Source: Arthrobacter liuii
GTDB taxonomy: Bacteria > Actinomycetota > Actinomycetes > Actinomycetales > Micrococcaceae
Direction of reading: 5' to 3'
DNA: 64,000 bases
Assembly (NCBI RefSeq): GCF_014639275.1
Contig: NZ_BMFW01000014.1
Coordinates: forward strand, 39,642-103,641
Positions 18,772 through 27,641 of this stretch are shown one piece after another. Under the pieces are notes generated by a model. It saw only the letters and a list, made by a program, of their open reading frames with translations. It was not told where the DNA came from and did no database searches. Positions within the stretch are counted from its first letter, which is position 1, and every line of letters begins with the position of its first letter. The translations under genes and the position numbers were made by a program.

Positions 18772-19805
18772 GGGTTGCTCAATTCTGTTTCAGTGCCGGG
18801 TCCATCAGCGGCGGGTTCAGTGGCAGCGGGTCCGGCAGGGACCGCCTTGCGGCTGGTCCGCCTGCGCCCGCGGAGGCGCGGATCATTCAGGTCGTTGATG
18901 CTTTCGCCTACCAGCGTCAGCCCGAGGACTGTCCACACGATGGCGAGGCCCGGGAACAGCCCGGTCCACCAGATCCCAGAGGTGACGTCTGCGAGCGCCT
19001 TGTTCAGGTCGAAACCCCATTCCGCGGCTGAACTCGGCTCGATGCCGAAGCCCAGGAAGCCCAACCCCGCCAGCGTCAGGATGGCCTCCGACGCGTTAAG
19101 GGTGAAAATCAGCGGGAGGGTGCGGGTGGCGTTGCGGAAGATGTGACGGCTCATGATCCGGACATTGGATGCGCCCACTACCTTGGCCGACTCAACGAAG
19201 GGTTCTGCCTTGAGCCTTATGGTCTCGGCCCTGATCACGCGGAAGTACTGCGGGATGAACACCACAGTGATGGAGGCGGCGGCGGCCAGGATCCCGCCCA
19301 GCAGGCTGGACTGGCCACCGCTGATGACGATGGCAATGACAATGGCCAGCAACAGCGAGGGGAACGCGTAGATCGCATCTGCCACCACTACCAGGACGCG
19401 GTCCAGCCACCCGCCGATGTACCCACTGACCAGGCCGAGGATAACGCCTGCGAAGATGGAGAGGACTACTGCCACGATGATGACCATCAGTGCCGTCTGG
19501 GTTCCCCAGATCACGCGTGACAGGACGTCGTAGCCGCCCACGGTGGTGCCCAGGAGGTGCTTGCCGCCGGGGGCCTGCTGGGTGGGGAAACTGCCGTCGG
19601 CGTCCGACAGTTGCGCGAAGCCGTAGGGGGCCAGCAGCGGTGCGGCCAGCGCCGTCAGCAGGAAGATGCCGGTCAGGACCAGGCCCACCACCAGCATGAA
19701 GCGCTGGAGGCCGACGCTTTTGTTGAAGTGGGAGACAACCGGCAGCCGCCGGACGAAGGAGGCCCGCGGATTGGTGACGGGTTCCAGGGTGGTTTCGGCG
19801 GTCAT
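18768..19805 (-). CDS. Peptide ABC transporter permease, DppC type
   Basis: 345-residue inner-membrane permease with an N-terminal OppC-type extension, a first helix near 40-60, then the binding-protein-dependent transport domain with about five more helices. The EAA-loop region reads FVESAKVVGASNVRIMSRHIFRNATRTLPLIF. It pairs with the DppB-type permease, whose stop lies one base before this ATG. A basic, Ala/Pro-rich C-terminal tail of about 40 residues (RGRRRTSRKAVPAGPAATEP) is longer than usual and probably disordered in the cytoplasm. Confidence 0.94.
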   Translation of the reverse strand: MTAETTLEPVTNPRASFVRRLPVVSHFNKSVGLQRFMLVVGLVLTGIFLLTALAAPLLAPYGFAQLSDADGSFPTQQAPGGKHLLGTTVGGYDVLSRVIWGTQTALMVIIVAVVLSIFAGVILGLVSGYIGGWLDRVLVVVADAIYAFPSLLLAIVIAIVISGGQSSLLGGILAAAASITVVFIPQYFRVIRAETIRLKAEPFVESAKVVGASNVRIMSRHIFRNATRTLPLIFTLNASEAILTLAGLGFLGFGIEPSSAAEWGFDLNKALADVTSGIWWTGLFPGLAIVWTVLGLTLVGESINDLNDPRLRGRRRTSRKAVPAGPAATEPAADGPGTETELSNP

Positions 19806-19806
19806 G

Positions 19807-20898
19807 TCAGTACCTCACGCGGGGGTCGATCAGCGCGGCGATGATGTCCACGATGAAGTTGGTGACGGCGACGATGACGGCCAGGAGCACCACAATGCCC
19901 TGGACGGCCACGAAGTCGCGCGCCGTGAGGTAATTGGCCAACTGGAACCCCAGGCCTTTCCATTCGAAGGTTGTTTCAGTGAGCACGGCACCGCCGAGGA
20001 GCACCGCGATCTGCAAACCCATGACCGTGATGATGGGGATCAGTGCAGGCTTGTAGGCGTGCTTGGTGACCAGCCGGAATTCGCTGACGCCCCGCGAGCG
20101 CCCGGCCTCGACGTAATCCTTGCCCAGGGTGCCGATGACGTTGGTCCGGACCAGCCGGAGGAAGACTCCCGCCGTCAGCAGGCCCAGGGTCACTGCGGGA
20201 AGGACAGCGTGGGACATGACATCGCTGAACGCTGCGGTGTTGCCGCTGCGCAGGGCGTCCAGCCAGTAGATGCCGGTGGGTGCCTCAAGCGCGGTGAGGG
20301 ACAGTTCGGTCCTGGTTCCGGCGCGGCCGGCTACTGGAAGCCAGCCCAGCCACACCGAGAACACCAGTTTCATTAGCATGCCCGCGAAGAACACCGGGGT
20401 GGCATAGAACAGTATGGCCAGGATCCGGAGCACGGCATCCGGCAGGTGGTCGCGCCGGTGGGCGGCGATCATCCCCAGCGGTATCCCCACCAGCAGTGCG
20501 ACGATGAGGGCATTGATGGCCAGCTCCAGTGTGGCGGCCCCATATGTGGTGAGCATCTCGATGACCTTGCGGTTGTCCGAGAGGGTGGTGCCGAAGTTGC
20601 CTGTGGCCAGTTGGCCCAGGTATTCGAAGTACTGCACGAGCAGCGGCCGGTCGTAGCCGGCGGCGTGGATCCGTTCCTGCAGCTGATCCGGGGGAAGCCT
20701 GCCGCCCATGGCGGCTGTAATGGGGTCGCCCGTGACCCGCATGAGGAAGAACACCATGGTGACGAGGATGAGGATGGTGGGGAAGATCAGCAGGAAGCGG
20801 ACCAGGATGTACTGGCCCAGCCCTCCGCCTGCCTGCTTTTTCGTGGGTGGAAGGAGTGCGTCCGCGTCACTGGGTGGCGCGTCAATCAAAGTTGTCAT
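19807..20898 (-). CDS. Peptide ABC transporter permease, DppB type
   Basis: 363-residue permease. After ~30 variable residues comes the DppB signature YILVRFLLIFPTILILVTMVFFLMRVTGDP. The EAA-loop segment is YVEAGRSRGVSEFRLVTKHAYKPALIPIITVMG, and the end is ALIDPRVRY, as is standard for this family. It forms the translocation pore with the DppC-type partner. It follows the substrate-binding protein gene by 127 bases containing a hairpin, which may set the ratio between binding protein and membrane components. Confidence 0.94.
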   Translation of the reverse strand: MTTLIDAPPSDADALLPPTKKQAGGGLGQYILVRFLLIFPTILILVTMVFFLMRVTGDPITAAMGGRLPPDQLQERIHAAGYDRPLLVQYFEYLGQLATGNFGTTLSDNRKVIEMLTTYGAATLELAINALIVALLVGIPLGMIAAHRRDHLPDAVLRILAILFYATPVFFAGMLMKLVFSVWLGWLPVAGRAGTRTELSLTALEAPTGIYWLDALRSGNTAAFSDVMSHAVLPAVTLGLLTAGVFLRLVRTNVIGTLGKDYVEAGRSRGVSEFRLVTKHAYKPALIPIITVMGLQIAVLLGGAVLTETTFEWKGLGFQLANYLTARDFVAVQGIVVLLAVIVAVTNFIVDIIAALIDPRVRY

Positions 20899-20961
20899 CG
20901 GTACCTGGATTCGTGGTGACCGGGAGCCAGCAGTCCCCTCGGTGCTGGCTGATGACCGGCA

Positions 20962-20994
20962 AAAGGCGGGACACCGTTGCGGCGTCCCGCCTTT
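20962..20994 (-). terminator. Intercistronic hairpin between binding-protein and permease genes
   Basis: An 11-bp perfect stem (AAAGGCGGGAC / GTCCCGCCTTT) with an 11-base loop lies between the substrate-binding-protein stop and the first permease. On the transcribed minus strand it ends in TTTT then GCC, a weak U-tract. Such a partial terminator or mRNA-stabilising stem would let the binding protein be made in excess over the permeases, as commonly seen in ABC operons; that role is inferred. Confidence 0.6.
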
Positions 20995-21025
20995 GGCCTG
21001 TCAGAGCCCGATGGGGGTGGAGTGC

Positions 21026-22666
21026 TTACTTGGACAGGACGCCAAGGCGTGTCTTGAAGGACGGGTCAAGGGTCTTTTCGACACCCTTGACGTCCTTCCC
21101 TGCCACCAGCAGCTGTGAGCCCTGGAGGAGCGGCAACGTGGAGAGGTCCTTCGCAACAGCAGTCTGGACGTCGCCGATCAGCTTCTGGCGTTCGGTCTTG
21201 TCCGGGGTGGTGAGCTGCTTCTGGACCAGGTCCGTGACGGTCGGGTTCTCGTAGTGGTTCTTCAAGAAGTTGCCGGGGATGAAGAACGGCGTGAGGTAGT
21301 TGTCTGCGTCCGAGTAGTCCGGGAACCAGCCCAGCTGGTACACGGGGTAGGCGTCGGCAGTCCGGGCCTTGGAGTAGGTTACCCATTCGGTGGACTGCAG
21401 GTCCACGGTAAACAGGCCCGACTTCTCCAGCTGTTCCTTGACCATGGCGTATTCGTCACCGGAGGACTTGCCGTAGTGGTCGGGGTTGTACTGCAGCTTC
21501 ACCTTGACCGGGCCGGTGACTCCGGCGTCTGCCAGGACCTTCTTGGCCTTGTCCAGGCTTGGCTTGCCGCTGCCGTCGCCGTACATCTCCTTCATGGGCT
21601 GGGTTGCACCCGGCAGGCCGTCCGCGACCACGGAGTACGCGGGGACGTAGGTGCCCTTGTATACCTGGTCGGAGATGGCCTGGCGGTCCACGATGTCAGC
21701 CATGGCCTGGCGCACCGCCAGGGCCTTGGCGGGGTTGGCTTCCGGCGTCTTGGCGCCGAAGGGCATGGTGTCGAAGTTGAAGACGATGTACCGGAGCTCG
21801 CCGCCCGGGCCCTTGTAGACCTTGACCTTGGAGTCCTTGCCCAGGTCGGCGGCGTCCGTGGCGGTCAGGCTGCGGCCGGCAACGTCGATGTTGCCGCCCT
21901 GGACGTCCAGCTTCAGGTTGTTGGAGTCCGCGTAGTACTTGATGACGGCGCTGTCATTGGCAGGCTTGCCCAGCAGTCCTTTGTAGTCCGGGTTGCTCTT
22001 GAGGCTGACTAGTTCGTTCTTCTTGTAGGAATCGATGGTGTACGGGCCTGCGAAGGGCTTGGCGGCGACGATATCTTCATCGCTCATCACTTTGTCGGCC
22101 GGGAAGACTTCCTCGTCAACGATGGGACCGGTGTTGGTGCCCAGGACGCTGGGGAACACCTGGTCATTGGCGGCCTTGAGGGTGAACACCACCGTAGTGT
22201 CGTCCTTGGCCTCAACCGACTTGAGGTTGGACAGCAGGGACGCGGGGCCGTTGGGGTCATCGATCTTCACCACGCGGTCGTAGGAGAATTTCACGTCCGA
22301 GGCGGTCAGCGCATGGCCGTTGGCAAACTTCAGGTTGGGCTTCAGCTTCACCGTGAACTCGGTGGGTGCAGTGAAGGAAGCGGACTCCGCAATGTCCGGG
22401 CTGACCTCGGCAGAACCCGGCTTGGAGTTCATCAGGAAGGGATAGACCTGGTTCATGACCAGGAAGGAGCCTGCGTCGTAGGAGCCGGCGGGGTCGAGGG
22501 TGACGACCTTGTCCGTGGTTCCGAAAGTGATGGCACCGCCACCGGCGCTGCCGCCGCTGGACGTTCCGCCTCCGCCGCCCGAGGGCCCGGTGCAGGCTGT
22601 CAGGGCCAGGGCGGAGATGCCTGCCAGCGCGATGGCGCGGTGCAGGGCCTGTGTGCTCTTGATCAT
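21026..22666 (-). CDS. Peptide ABC transporter substrate-binding lipoprotein (SBP family 5)
   Basis: 546-residue extracytoplasmic binding protein. The signal peptide ends in lipobox LALTACTG with Cys25 as the lipidation site, followed by a Gly/Ser-rich linker. Family 5 features include VTLDPAGSYDAGSFLVMNQVYPFL, ESASFTAPTEFTVKLKPNLKFANG and the two-lobe body. The ATG at 22666 starts a normal signal peptide; 20 additional in-frame codons upstream do not. First gene of the operon with dppB-, dppC- and dppDF-type genes. Its upstream region contains an AT-rich stretch near 22800-22815, unusual here and a likely promoter area. Confidence 0.95.
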   Translation of the reverse strand: MIKSTQALHRAIALAGISALALTACTGPSGGGGGTSSGGSAGGGAITFGTTDKVVTLDPAGSYDAGSFLVMNQVYPFLMNSKPGSAEVSPDIAESASFTAPTEFTVKLKPNLKFANGHALTASDVKFSYDRVVKIDDPNGPASLLSNLKSVEAKDDTTVVFTLKAANDQVFPSVLGTNTGPIVDEEVFPADKVMSDEDIVAAKPFAGPYTIDSYKKNELVSLKSNPDYKGLLGKPANDSAVIKYYADSNNLKLDVQGGNIDVAGRSLTATDAADLGKDSKVKVYKGPGGELRYIVFNFDTMPFGAKTPEANPAKALAVRQAMADIVDRQAISDQVYKGTYVPAYSVVADGLPGATQPMKEMYGDGSGKPSLDKAKKVLADAGVTGPVKVKLQYNPDHYGKSSGDEYAMVKEQLEKSGLFTVDLQSTEWVTYSKARTADAYPVYQLGWFPDYSDADNYLTPFFIPGNFLKNHYENPTVTDLVQKQLTTPDKTERQKLIGDVQTAVAKDLSTLPLLQGSQLLVAGKDVKGVEKTLDPSFKTRLGVLSK

Positions 22667-22873
22667 CTGTGAACTTTCTGTCCGATGAGTACGCGCGCGC
22701 CGAGGACATGGGTGTGCCCCTGCCACGGCGCGCAGTGCTGATCCCTAGATTCAATCAGAGAGCGGGCACTCAGGACGGCCAATCCTGTGAGTTGAAACAC
22801 AAAATTTATCTCGTCGATATCAACGGCCGGAAGACCAGGCCGGCGGGGGCAGGCTTCCGGGCACAGCAAGTCA

Positions 22874-22897
22874 CCGTCCCGGCAGCGGCCGGGACGG
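22874..22897. terminator. Hairpin downstream of mnmA
   Basis: A perfect 10-bp stem (CCGTCCCGGC / GCCGGGACGG) with a 4-base loop, about 20 bases past the mnmA stop on the minus strand. No T-run follows, so it may act as a pausing or 3'-stabilising hairpin rather than a classical intrinsic terminator. Confidence 0.55.
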
Positions 22898-22916
22898 CTG
22901 TCCTGGATTCAGTGGG

Positions 22917-24050
22917 CTACAGCGCGGCCCGCTGGAGTGAGCGGGCGGCGTCTATGGTGGCCTGGCCGAGCACCCGGCTGCCCTGGTAGAGCACCACCGT
23001 CTGCCCCGGAGCCACACCGCGCAGTGGAGTCACCAAACGGACCACCAGTTGGGGTCCGGCTGCGCCTCCGGTGGCGGGCTCCAGTAGGGCGGTGGCCGGG
23101 ACCGGGTCCCCGTGCGCCCGGACCTGCGCATAGCAGTCGAACTCCGCACCGGTTTCAACTTCGGCGATGGGAAGGCCTGCCCAGGACACCTTGATGCCGC
23201 GGATCTCGTCGATAGCCAGCAGCGCCTCTGGACCCACCACCACCTTGTTTTCCTTGGGCCGGATCTCAAGGACAAAGCGGGGCTTGCCGTCAGCAGCAGG
23301 TGTGCCGAGCTTGAGTCCGCGCCGCTGGCCGACGGTGAAGGCGTTGGCGCCCGGGTGTTCCCCCACTTTAGCGCCGGTCTCGTCCACGATGTCGCCGCTG
23401 GTCATGTCGATTTTTTCGGCAAGCCAGCCCGCCGTGTCGCCGTCGGGAATGAAGCAGATGTCATGGCTGTCCGGCTTGTTGGCGACGGACAGGCCCCGCC
23501 GCTCCGCTTCGGCGCGCACCTCGGCCTTGGACGGGGTATCTGCCAGCGGAAACATGGAGTGCTTGAGCTGTTCATGGGTGAGGACGCCCAGGACGTAGCT
23601 TTGGTCCTTGGCCCAGTCGGCTGCCCGGTGCAGTTCCCGGTTGCCGTCAGCGTCTTCGATCACCTTGGCGTAGTGCCCGGTGCAGACGGCGTCGAAGCCC
23701 AGGGCAATCGCCTTTTCGAGCAGGGCGGCGAACTTGATGCGTTCGTTGCAGCGCATGCAGGGGTTGGGCGTCCTGCCCGCAGCGTATTCGTCGATGAAGT
23801 CCTGGACGACGTCTTCCTTGAAGCGCTCGGAGAAATCCCACACGTAGTAGGGAATGCCCAGGATGTCGCAGGCCCGCCAGGCGTCCCGCGAGTCTTCGAT
23901 GGTGCAGCAGCCGCGGCTACCAGTGCGCAGGGTGCCCGGCATGCGCGAAAGGGCCAGGTGGACGCCGACGACGTCGTGCCCGGCCTCGACTGCGCGGGCG
24001 GCGGCAACGGCGGAGTCGACTCCGCCGCTCATGGCTGCTAGTACTCGCAT
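22917..24050 (-). CDS. mnmA: tRNA-specific 2-thiouridylase MnmA
   Basis: 377-residue enzyme that places sulfur on uridine-34 of tRNAs for Lys, Glu and Gln, using ATP and a sulfur donor chain. The PP-loop SGGVDS is at residues 8-13. The catalytic cysteines are Cys98 in [12 protein letters not shown] and Cys199 in [10 protein letters not shown], and GQRRGL is present in the C-terminal barrel region. The ATG at 24050 begins the conserved [14 protein letters not shown]; the open frame upstream to 24131 has no family similarity. It lies 165 bases downstream of the cysteine desulfurase gene, the enzyme that would mobilise the sulfur, an order I recall also for M. tuberculosis. Confidence 0.97.
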   Translation of the reverse strand: MRVLAAMSGGVDSAVAAARAVEAGHDVVGVHLALSRMPGTLRTGSRGCCTIEDSRDAWRACDILGIPYYVWDFSERFKEDVVQDFIDEYAAGRTPNPCMRCNERIKFAALLEKAIALGFDAVCTGHYAKVIEDADGNRELHRAADWAKDQSYVLGVLTHEQLKHSMFPLADTPSKAEVRAEAERRGLSVANKPDSHDICFIPDGDTAGWLAEKIDMTSGDIVDETGAKVGEHPGANAFTVGQRRGLKLGTPAADGKPRFVLEIRPKENKVVVGPEALLAIDEIRGIKVSWAGLPIAEVETGAEFDCYAQVRAHGDPVPATALLEPATGGAAGPQLVVRLVTPLRGVAPGQTVVLYQGSRVLGQATIDAARSLQRAAL

Positions 24051-24215
24051 GCTGGCTTTCTGTTGGGGGATACTTGCTTTCCGGGGCCGTGCTGGATGCA
24101 CCGGCGGTGGAAACGATCTTTGCCTATCCATTCTACGGTGGGAGGCAAATCAGCCGGCGGCTGCACAGTGGGCCGCAGCGCGGAGTACGTCCAGTGCCCG
24201 CTTAAACGCCGCGGA

Positions 24216-25445
24216 TTAAACGCCGCGGACGGCGCGCCGCGCCACGGTGCCCGCGGTCTGGATCGAGGACTCGTGCCCGGCCATGCCTGCCTGGCGCGCC
24301 CGTGAATAAGCTTCGGGCAGTGCCGCAAGGAGGGTGTCGACGTCGGCCTCAGTGGATGCGTGCCCCAGGCTGAACCGCTGGGCTCCGCGGGCCGTTTCCT
24401 CGTCCAGGCCCATGGCCAGCAGCACGTGCGAGGGCCGGGGAACGCCTGCGGTGCAGGCTGAACCAGTGGATGATTCGACGCCGGCCAGGTCAAGGAGGAA
24501 CAGCAGCGAGTCCCCTTCGCAGCCCGGGAATGTGAAATGTGCGTTTCCCGGAAGCCGCTGTTCGCCGGGCGCGCCGCGGAGGACGGCCTCGGGAACGCGT
24601 TCGCGGACGCCATCGATCAGCCGGTCCCGCAAGGCAGCGATCCTTGCTGCCTCGGCGGGCAGCTCAGCGGCAACGGATTCCGCGGCGGCAGCGAAGGCGG
24701 CGATGGAGGCGGTGTCCAGGGTGCCGGAGCGGACGTCTCGTTCCTGTCCCCCGCCGTGCTGCACCGGGGTCAGCTTGACTGCCCGCCCCAGCAGGAGGGC
24801 GCCCACTCCTACCGGGCCGCCGATTTTGTGTCCGGAAATGGACATCGCGTCCAGGCCCGAATCCTCGAAGTGCACCGGCACCGAACCGAACGCCTGGACG
24901 GCGTCGGAGTGCACCGGCACGCCGGCCGCATGCGCCAGTTCAACCACCCGCTTGATCGGCTGGATGGTGCCCACCTCGTTGTTGGCCCACATGACGGTCA
25001 CCAGCGCCACTGTGCCGGGGTCGCGGGAGAGCTCCGCTTCGAGGACCCCAAGGTCCAGCACGCCCTCGCTGTCCACCGGCAGCCAGGCTACCTCGGCGCC
25101 TTCATGGCGTTCGAGCCATTCCACAGTGTCCAGCACTGCGTGATGTTCGACGGCGGAGCACAGGATGCGGCGCCGCTTTGGGTCCTGTGCCACGCGGGAC
25201 CAGTACATGCCCTTCACGGCGAGGTTGTCAGCCTCTGTTCCTCCGGAGGTGAAAATGACCTCTGAGGGATGGGCGCCCGCCGCTGCAGCAATGGCCTCCC
25301 GGGCATCCTCAACGGCGCGGCGGGCCCGGCGCCCGGATCCGTGCAGGGACGAGGGGTTGCCGGTCCGTGCCAGCTCACGCGTCAGGGCGGCGAGCGCAGC
25401 ACCGGAAAGCGGCGTGGTGGCGGCGTGGTCGAGGTAGGCGGGCAT
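24216..25445 (-). CDS. Cysteine desulfurase (NifS/IscS family)
   Basis: 409-residue PLP enzyme that takes sulfur from L-cysteine to form a persulfide. Start MPAYLDHAATTPLSG is typical. The PLP lysine is Lys207 in SISGHKIGGPVGVGALL, His101 (SAVEHHAVL) stacks on PLP, Asp181 is in VHSDAVQAFG, and the catalytic Cys331 is in STGSACTAGVPRPSHVL, the short-loop form typical of NifS/IscS rather than SufS. Adjacent mnmA suggests tRNA thiolation as one destination; no Fe-S scaffold gene is next to it. A C-terminal ~15-residue extension beyond the core is unremarkable. Confidence 0.94.
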   Translation of the reverse strand: MPAYLDHAATTPLSGAALAALTRELARTGNPSSLHGSGRRARRAVEDAREAIAAAAGAHPSEVIFTSGGTEADNLAVKGMYWSRVAQDPKRRRILCSAVEHHAVLDTVEWLERHEGAEVAWLPVDSEGVLDLGVLEAELSRDPGTVALVTVMWANNEVGTIQPIKRVVELAHAAGVPVHSDAVQAFGSVPVHFEDSGLDAMSISGHKIGGPVGVGALLLGRAVKLTPVQHGGGQERDVRSGTLDTASIAAFAAAAESVAAELPAEAARIAALRDRLIDGVRERVPEAVLRGAPGEQRLPGNAHFTFPGCEGDSLLFLLDLAGVESSTGSACTAGVPRPSHVLLAMGLDEETARGAQRFSLGHASTEADVDTLLAALPEAYSRARQAGMAGHESSIQTAGTVARRAVRGV

Positions 25446-25492
25446 CCCCCAATTCTATCGCGGCCGGCTGCCCCATCCGCGGCGTGGAGCCA

Positions 25493-26158
25493 TCAGCCCC
25501 CGCCCGTGATCCTTGCGCAGCAATGGCCGGGTCCGGCAGCCGCGGCAACGCGGTCTTCCGGACTGCCGCACCCCACTGCCGCGCCGCGCAGGAAGGCGCC
25601 GTTCATGTCGCACACCACTGCCGCGTGGGCGCGCGAAAGCCGGTGGAAAGGGCAGTTGGGAAGCACGTAGCCGCCCTCGCCGTCGGGCTCAGGCTGATAG
25701 CCGGCTTCGGCAAGGAACTCCTCCAAACCCGCGGAGGCTTCCGCCAGTTCCCGGCCTTTGCGGAACGCGACGGCGCGCAACGTTTCCCCCACCGGGCCGC
25801 CTTCGGCCTGCGTAACCTCGATGGCAGCGGCCAACAGCTCTCCGGCGAGGTCATAGTTCCGGTCCGGCACGGACGCTCCCACTTCATTTCCCACCGGCCG
25901 GTACATCTTGGCCGGACGTCCGGATCCCGGCCCCGTCCTGCCCGCCGGCTTGTGGAACTCCACGGCCAGCAAGCCGTCCTGGACCAGCTTGTCCAGATGG
26001 AAGGAGACGGTGCTGCGCGCCATGCCCGCCGCCTCAGCCACCTCGTCGCGCCCTACCGGCCGGGGCGAGGCGGCGACCAGTTCGAAAAGCTGCAGCCTCT
26101 TGGCGTCCGTCAGTGATGCGACGGCAGCAATCCTGTCCGCCCAGGGAAGTCGGTACAT
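25493..26158 (-). CDS. HTH transcriptional regulator with C-terminal cysteine cluster (ArsR/SufR-like)
   Basis: 221 residues. Residues ~15-65 form a winged helix (DAKRLQLFELVAASPRPVG, GMARSTVSFHLDKLVQDGLL), then a GRPAKMYRP wing. The C-terminal part carries Cys169, Cys183, Cys197 and Cys213-Cys214 within NCPFHRLSRAHAAVVCDMNG and GPGHCCARI. Regularly spaced cysteines after an ArsR-like HTH are characteristic of SufR-type iron-sulfur regulators, so a redox- or Fe-S-sensing role is inferred. The gene is divergent from a DoxX-family gene with an 88-base spacer holding palindromes, so it likely controls that gene and itself. Start at 26158 is natural for the fold. Confidence 0.8.
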   Translation of the reverse strand: MYRLPWADRIAAVASLTDAKRLQLFELVAASPRPVGRDEVAEAAGMARSTVSFHLDKLVQDGLLAVEFHKPAGRTGPGSGRPAKMYRPVGNEVGASVPDRNYDLAGELLAAAIEVTQAEGGPVGETLRAVAFRKGRELAEASAGLEEFLAEAGYQPEPDGEGGYVLPNCPFHRLSRAHAAVVCDMNGAFLRGAAVGCGSPEDRVAAAAGPGHCCARITGGG

Positions 26159-26176
26159 GGCACTCCAATTCCAAAG

Positions 26177-26190
26177 TCAAGATCTCTTGA
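26177..26190. promoter_or_regulatory. Palindromic operator candidate in the regulator/doxX spacer
   Basis: TCAAGATCTCTTGA is a perfect inverted repeat (6-bp arms, 2-base centre) whose right arm overlaps the predicted -35 box of the doxX-like gene. A second, smaller inverted repeat (TAGAA, 8 bases, TTCTA at 26194-26211) overlaps the -10 box. This is the expected place for repressor binding by the adjacent HTH protein; binding is inferred. Confidence 0.6.
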
Positions 26191-26215
26191 TTATAGAACG
26201 CGAGATTTCTAAAAT
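26187..26215 (+). promoter_or_regulatory. Predicted sigma-70-type promoter for the DoxX-family gene
   Basis: TTGATT (26187-26192), a 17-base spacer and TAAAAT (26210-26215) closely match consensus -35 and -10 boxes, about 30 bases upstream of the start codon at 26247. This AT-rich stretch stands out in a high-GC background. Confidence 0.65.
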
Positions 26216-26246
26216 TGGCATACCTACTTTTAGAAGGAGAACCACC

Positions 26247-26669
26247 ATGGAATCAGCATCAGCAATGCGGGCCCAGCATGCACCAGCCACCATGCCGCCG
26301 GCGCGGCAGGCGTTCTTGTTGCTACGCACCGTCTTCACTGTCGCCCCGATCCTTTTCGGCCTGGACAAGTTCACCAACGTCCTGACTCACTGGACCGTCT
26401 ATCTCGCACCCCAGGCCACCGCCGTCGTGCCGCTGCAGCCGCAGACCTTCATGTACATCGTGGGTGTCGTGGAGATCATCGCCGGCATTGCCGTGGCCGT
26501 CCGCCCCAAGTACGGCTCGTTGCTGGTGGCCGCCTGGCTGGCAGGGATCATCGTCAACCTGGTCCTGCTCGGAAGCTTCTACGATGTGGCCCTGCGCGAC
26601 TTCGGCCTGCTGATCGGCGCCCTGGCCCTCAACCGGCTGTCAGTGGGACCCAGCCGAACCACGGTATAA
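26247..26669 (+). CDS. DoxX-family membrane protein
   Basis: 140-residue integral membrane protein with four predicted helices, including LRTVFTVAPILFGLDKFTNVL, FMYIVGVVEIIAGIAVAV and a hydrophobic stretch near LLVAAWLAGIIVNLVLLG. This matches the DoxX/DoxD-like family linked in some species to thiosulfate or redox metabolism; the specific function here is unknown. AAGGAGA sits seven bases before the ATG at 26247; the reading frame extends upstream, but only through the divergent regulator gene. Likely regulated by that cysteine-rich regulator through the palindromes in the spacer. Confidence 0.88.
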   Translation: MESASAMRAQHAPATMPPARQAFLLLRTVFTVAPILFGLDKFTNVLTHWTVYLAPQATAVVPLQPQTFMYIVGVVEIIAGIAVAVRPKYGSLLVAAWLAGIIVNLVLLGSFYDVALRDFGLLIGALALNRLSVGPSRTTV

Positions 26670-26774
26670 CCGCGGTCATCCGCCGGGGCCGGAACGCCCA
26701 GCCAAAGGGACCCACCGGCAGTTGAGCCCGCCAACCGCCGGCGGTTTCTTGGCGCCGTGACCCCGGGCGCCGAC

Positions 26775-27464
26775 TCAAGCAGACGGAGGCACCAACGGCA
26801 GGTACCGGACCACGTCATGGCGCGCCGAACCGAGTGTTGCCGCATCCGGGCAGGACACGGAAACATAAGCCGACGAACCTGCGGTGCCAAAAACCCTTGC
26901 CAGCACGGCAGTGGACCTGCCACCGGGAGCGGTCTGCTCCAAGGCCAGGACCTCCACGTTCTTGCCTGGAGTATCCGGCGTACCGCCCCACTGCAGGGTT
27001 GCCGTCGTCAGGTATGAGGACTGGATGGTTGCGTCCAGGTACTGGAAAAGGGCAACAGTGGACTCCCTGTCCCCTCCGCGGACCAGCGGGGCCTGCCCGG
27101 TACTGACCCTGGCAGCCACCACGCAGCCATCCGCCTTGGCGTATTGGCTGGCACCCGCCACGTTCTCCCTTACCATCTTCCAGCCCGGCGCGACTTTCAG
27201 CTCATCCGAAATGCCCACGGGCGCTCCCGGAGCCAGGGTGCCGCCGGCAGCAAAGGGCAGGTCCCGCGCCGCCACGGCGTCGGCGTCATGGCCAGGGGTG
27301 ATGGTTGGGGTGGAAAGCACCGGCGTACTCGCCGGGGCGGCGGTGACGGAAGGATCCCGGACGTCCACGCTGCATCCGCATAAAAGCAAGACCCCCAGGC
27401 AGCCAACCGCAAGCGGCACTCTCCCGCGCCCTGCCCTGCCGGACCGTCCCGCCGTCGTCGGCAT
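26775..27464 (-). CDS. Hypothetical lipoprotein
   Basis: 229 residues. The signal peptide VPLAVGCLGVLLLCGCSVD has a lipobox with Cys31, then a Pro/Thr/Ser-rich linker (APASTPVLSTPTITPG) and a compact domain of about 160 residues rich in beta-branched residues (WKMVRENVAGASQYAKADGCVVAARV, STAVLARVFGTAGSSAYVSVSCPD). Two further cysteines in the body could form a disulfide outside the cell. I do not recognise the family. The ATG at 27464 has GTGGAG upstream; the frame to 27614 is longer but lacks signal-peptide logic. Convergent with the DoxX-family gene. Confidence 0.75.
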   Translation of the reverse strand: MPTTAGRSGRAGRGRVPLAVGCLGVLLLCGCSVDVRDPSVTAAPASTPVLSTPTITPGHDADAVAARDLPFAAGGTLAPGAPVGISDELKVAPGWKMVRENVAGASQYAKADGCVVAARVSTGQAPLVRGGDRESTVALFQYLDATIQSSYLTTATLQWGGTPDTPGKNVEVLALEQTAPGGRSTAVLARVFGTAGSSAYVSVSCPDAATLGSARHDVVRYLPLVPPSA

Positions 27465-27641
27465 ATCCGTCTCCACTTTCGCCACATCCCCTTCGAACGG
27501 CGTCAAGCCGTGCACGCACGAGTCTAGACGCGGGCCACCCGGGGAACCCTCAAGCCCGTGATGTTCGTTGTCACCGCAGGCGCACCATCCATGCTGGCTA
27601 GACTGGGCGGGCACTTTGCTTTCCCGCCGGGAACAGGAGGC

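Noticed and set aside
22669..22989. Possible small plus-strand gene between the peptide-binding protein and mnmA
   Set aside because: Starts inside the leader of the minus-strand transporter operon, ends in mnmA, has no plausible ribosome-binding site and no coding character.
26733..26746. AACCGCCGGCGGTT palindrome between the DoxX-family gene and the lipoprotein gene considered as a terminator
   Set aside because: It has no loop and no T-run, so it cannot form a good hairpin terminator; likely a chance GC palindrome.
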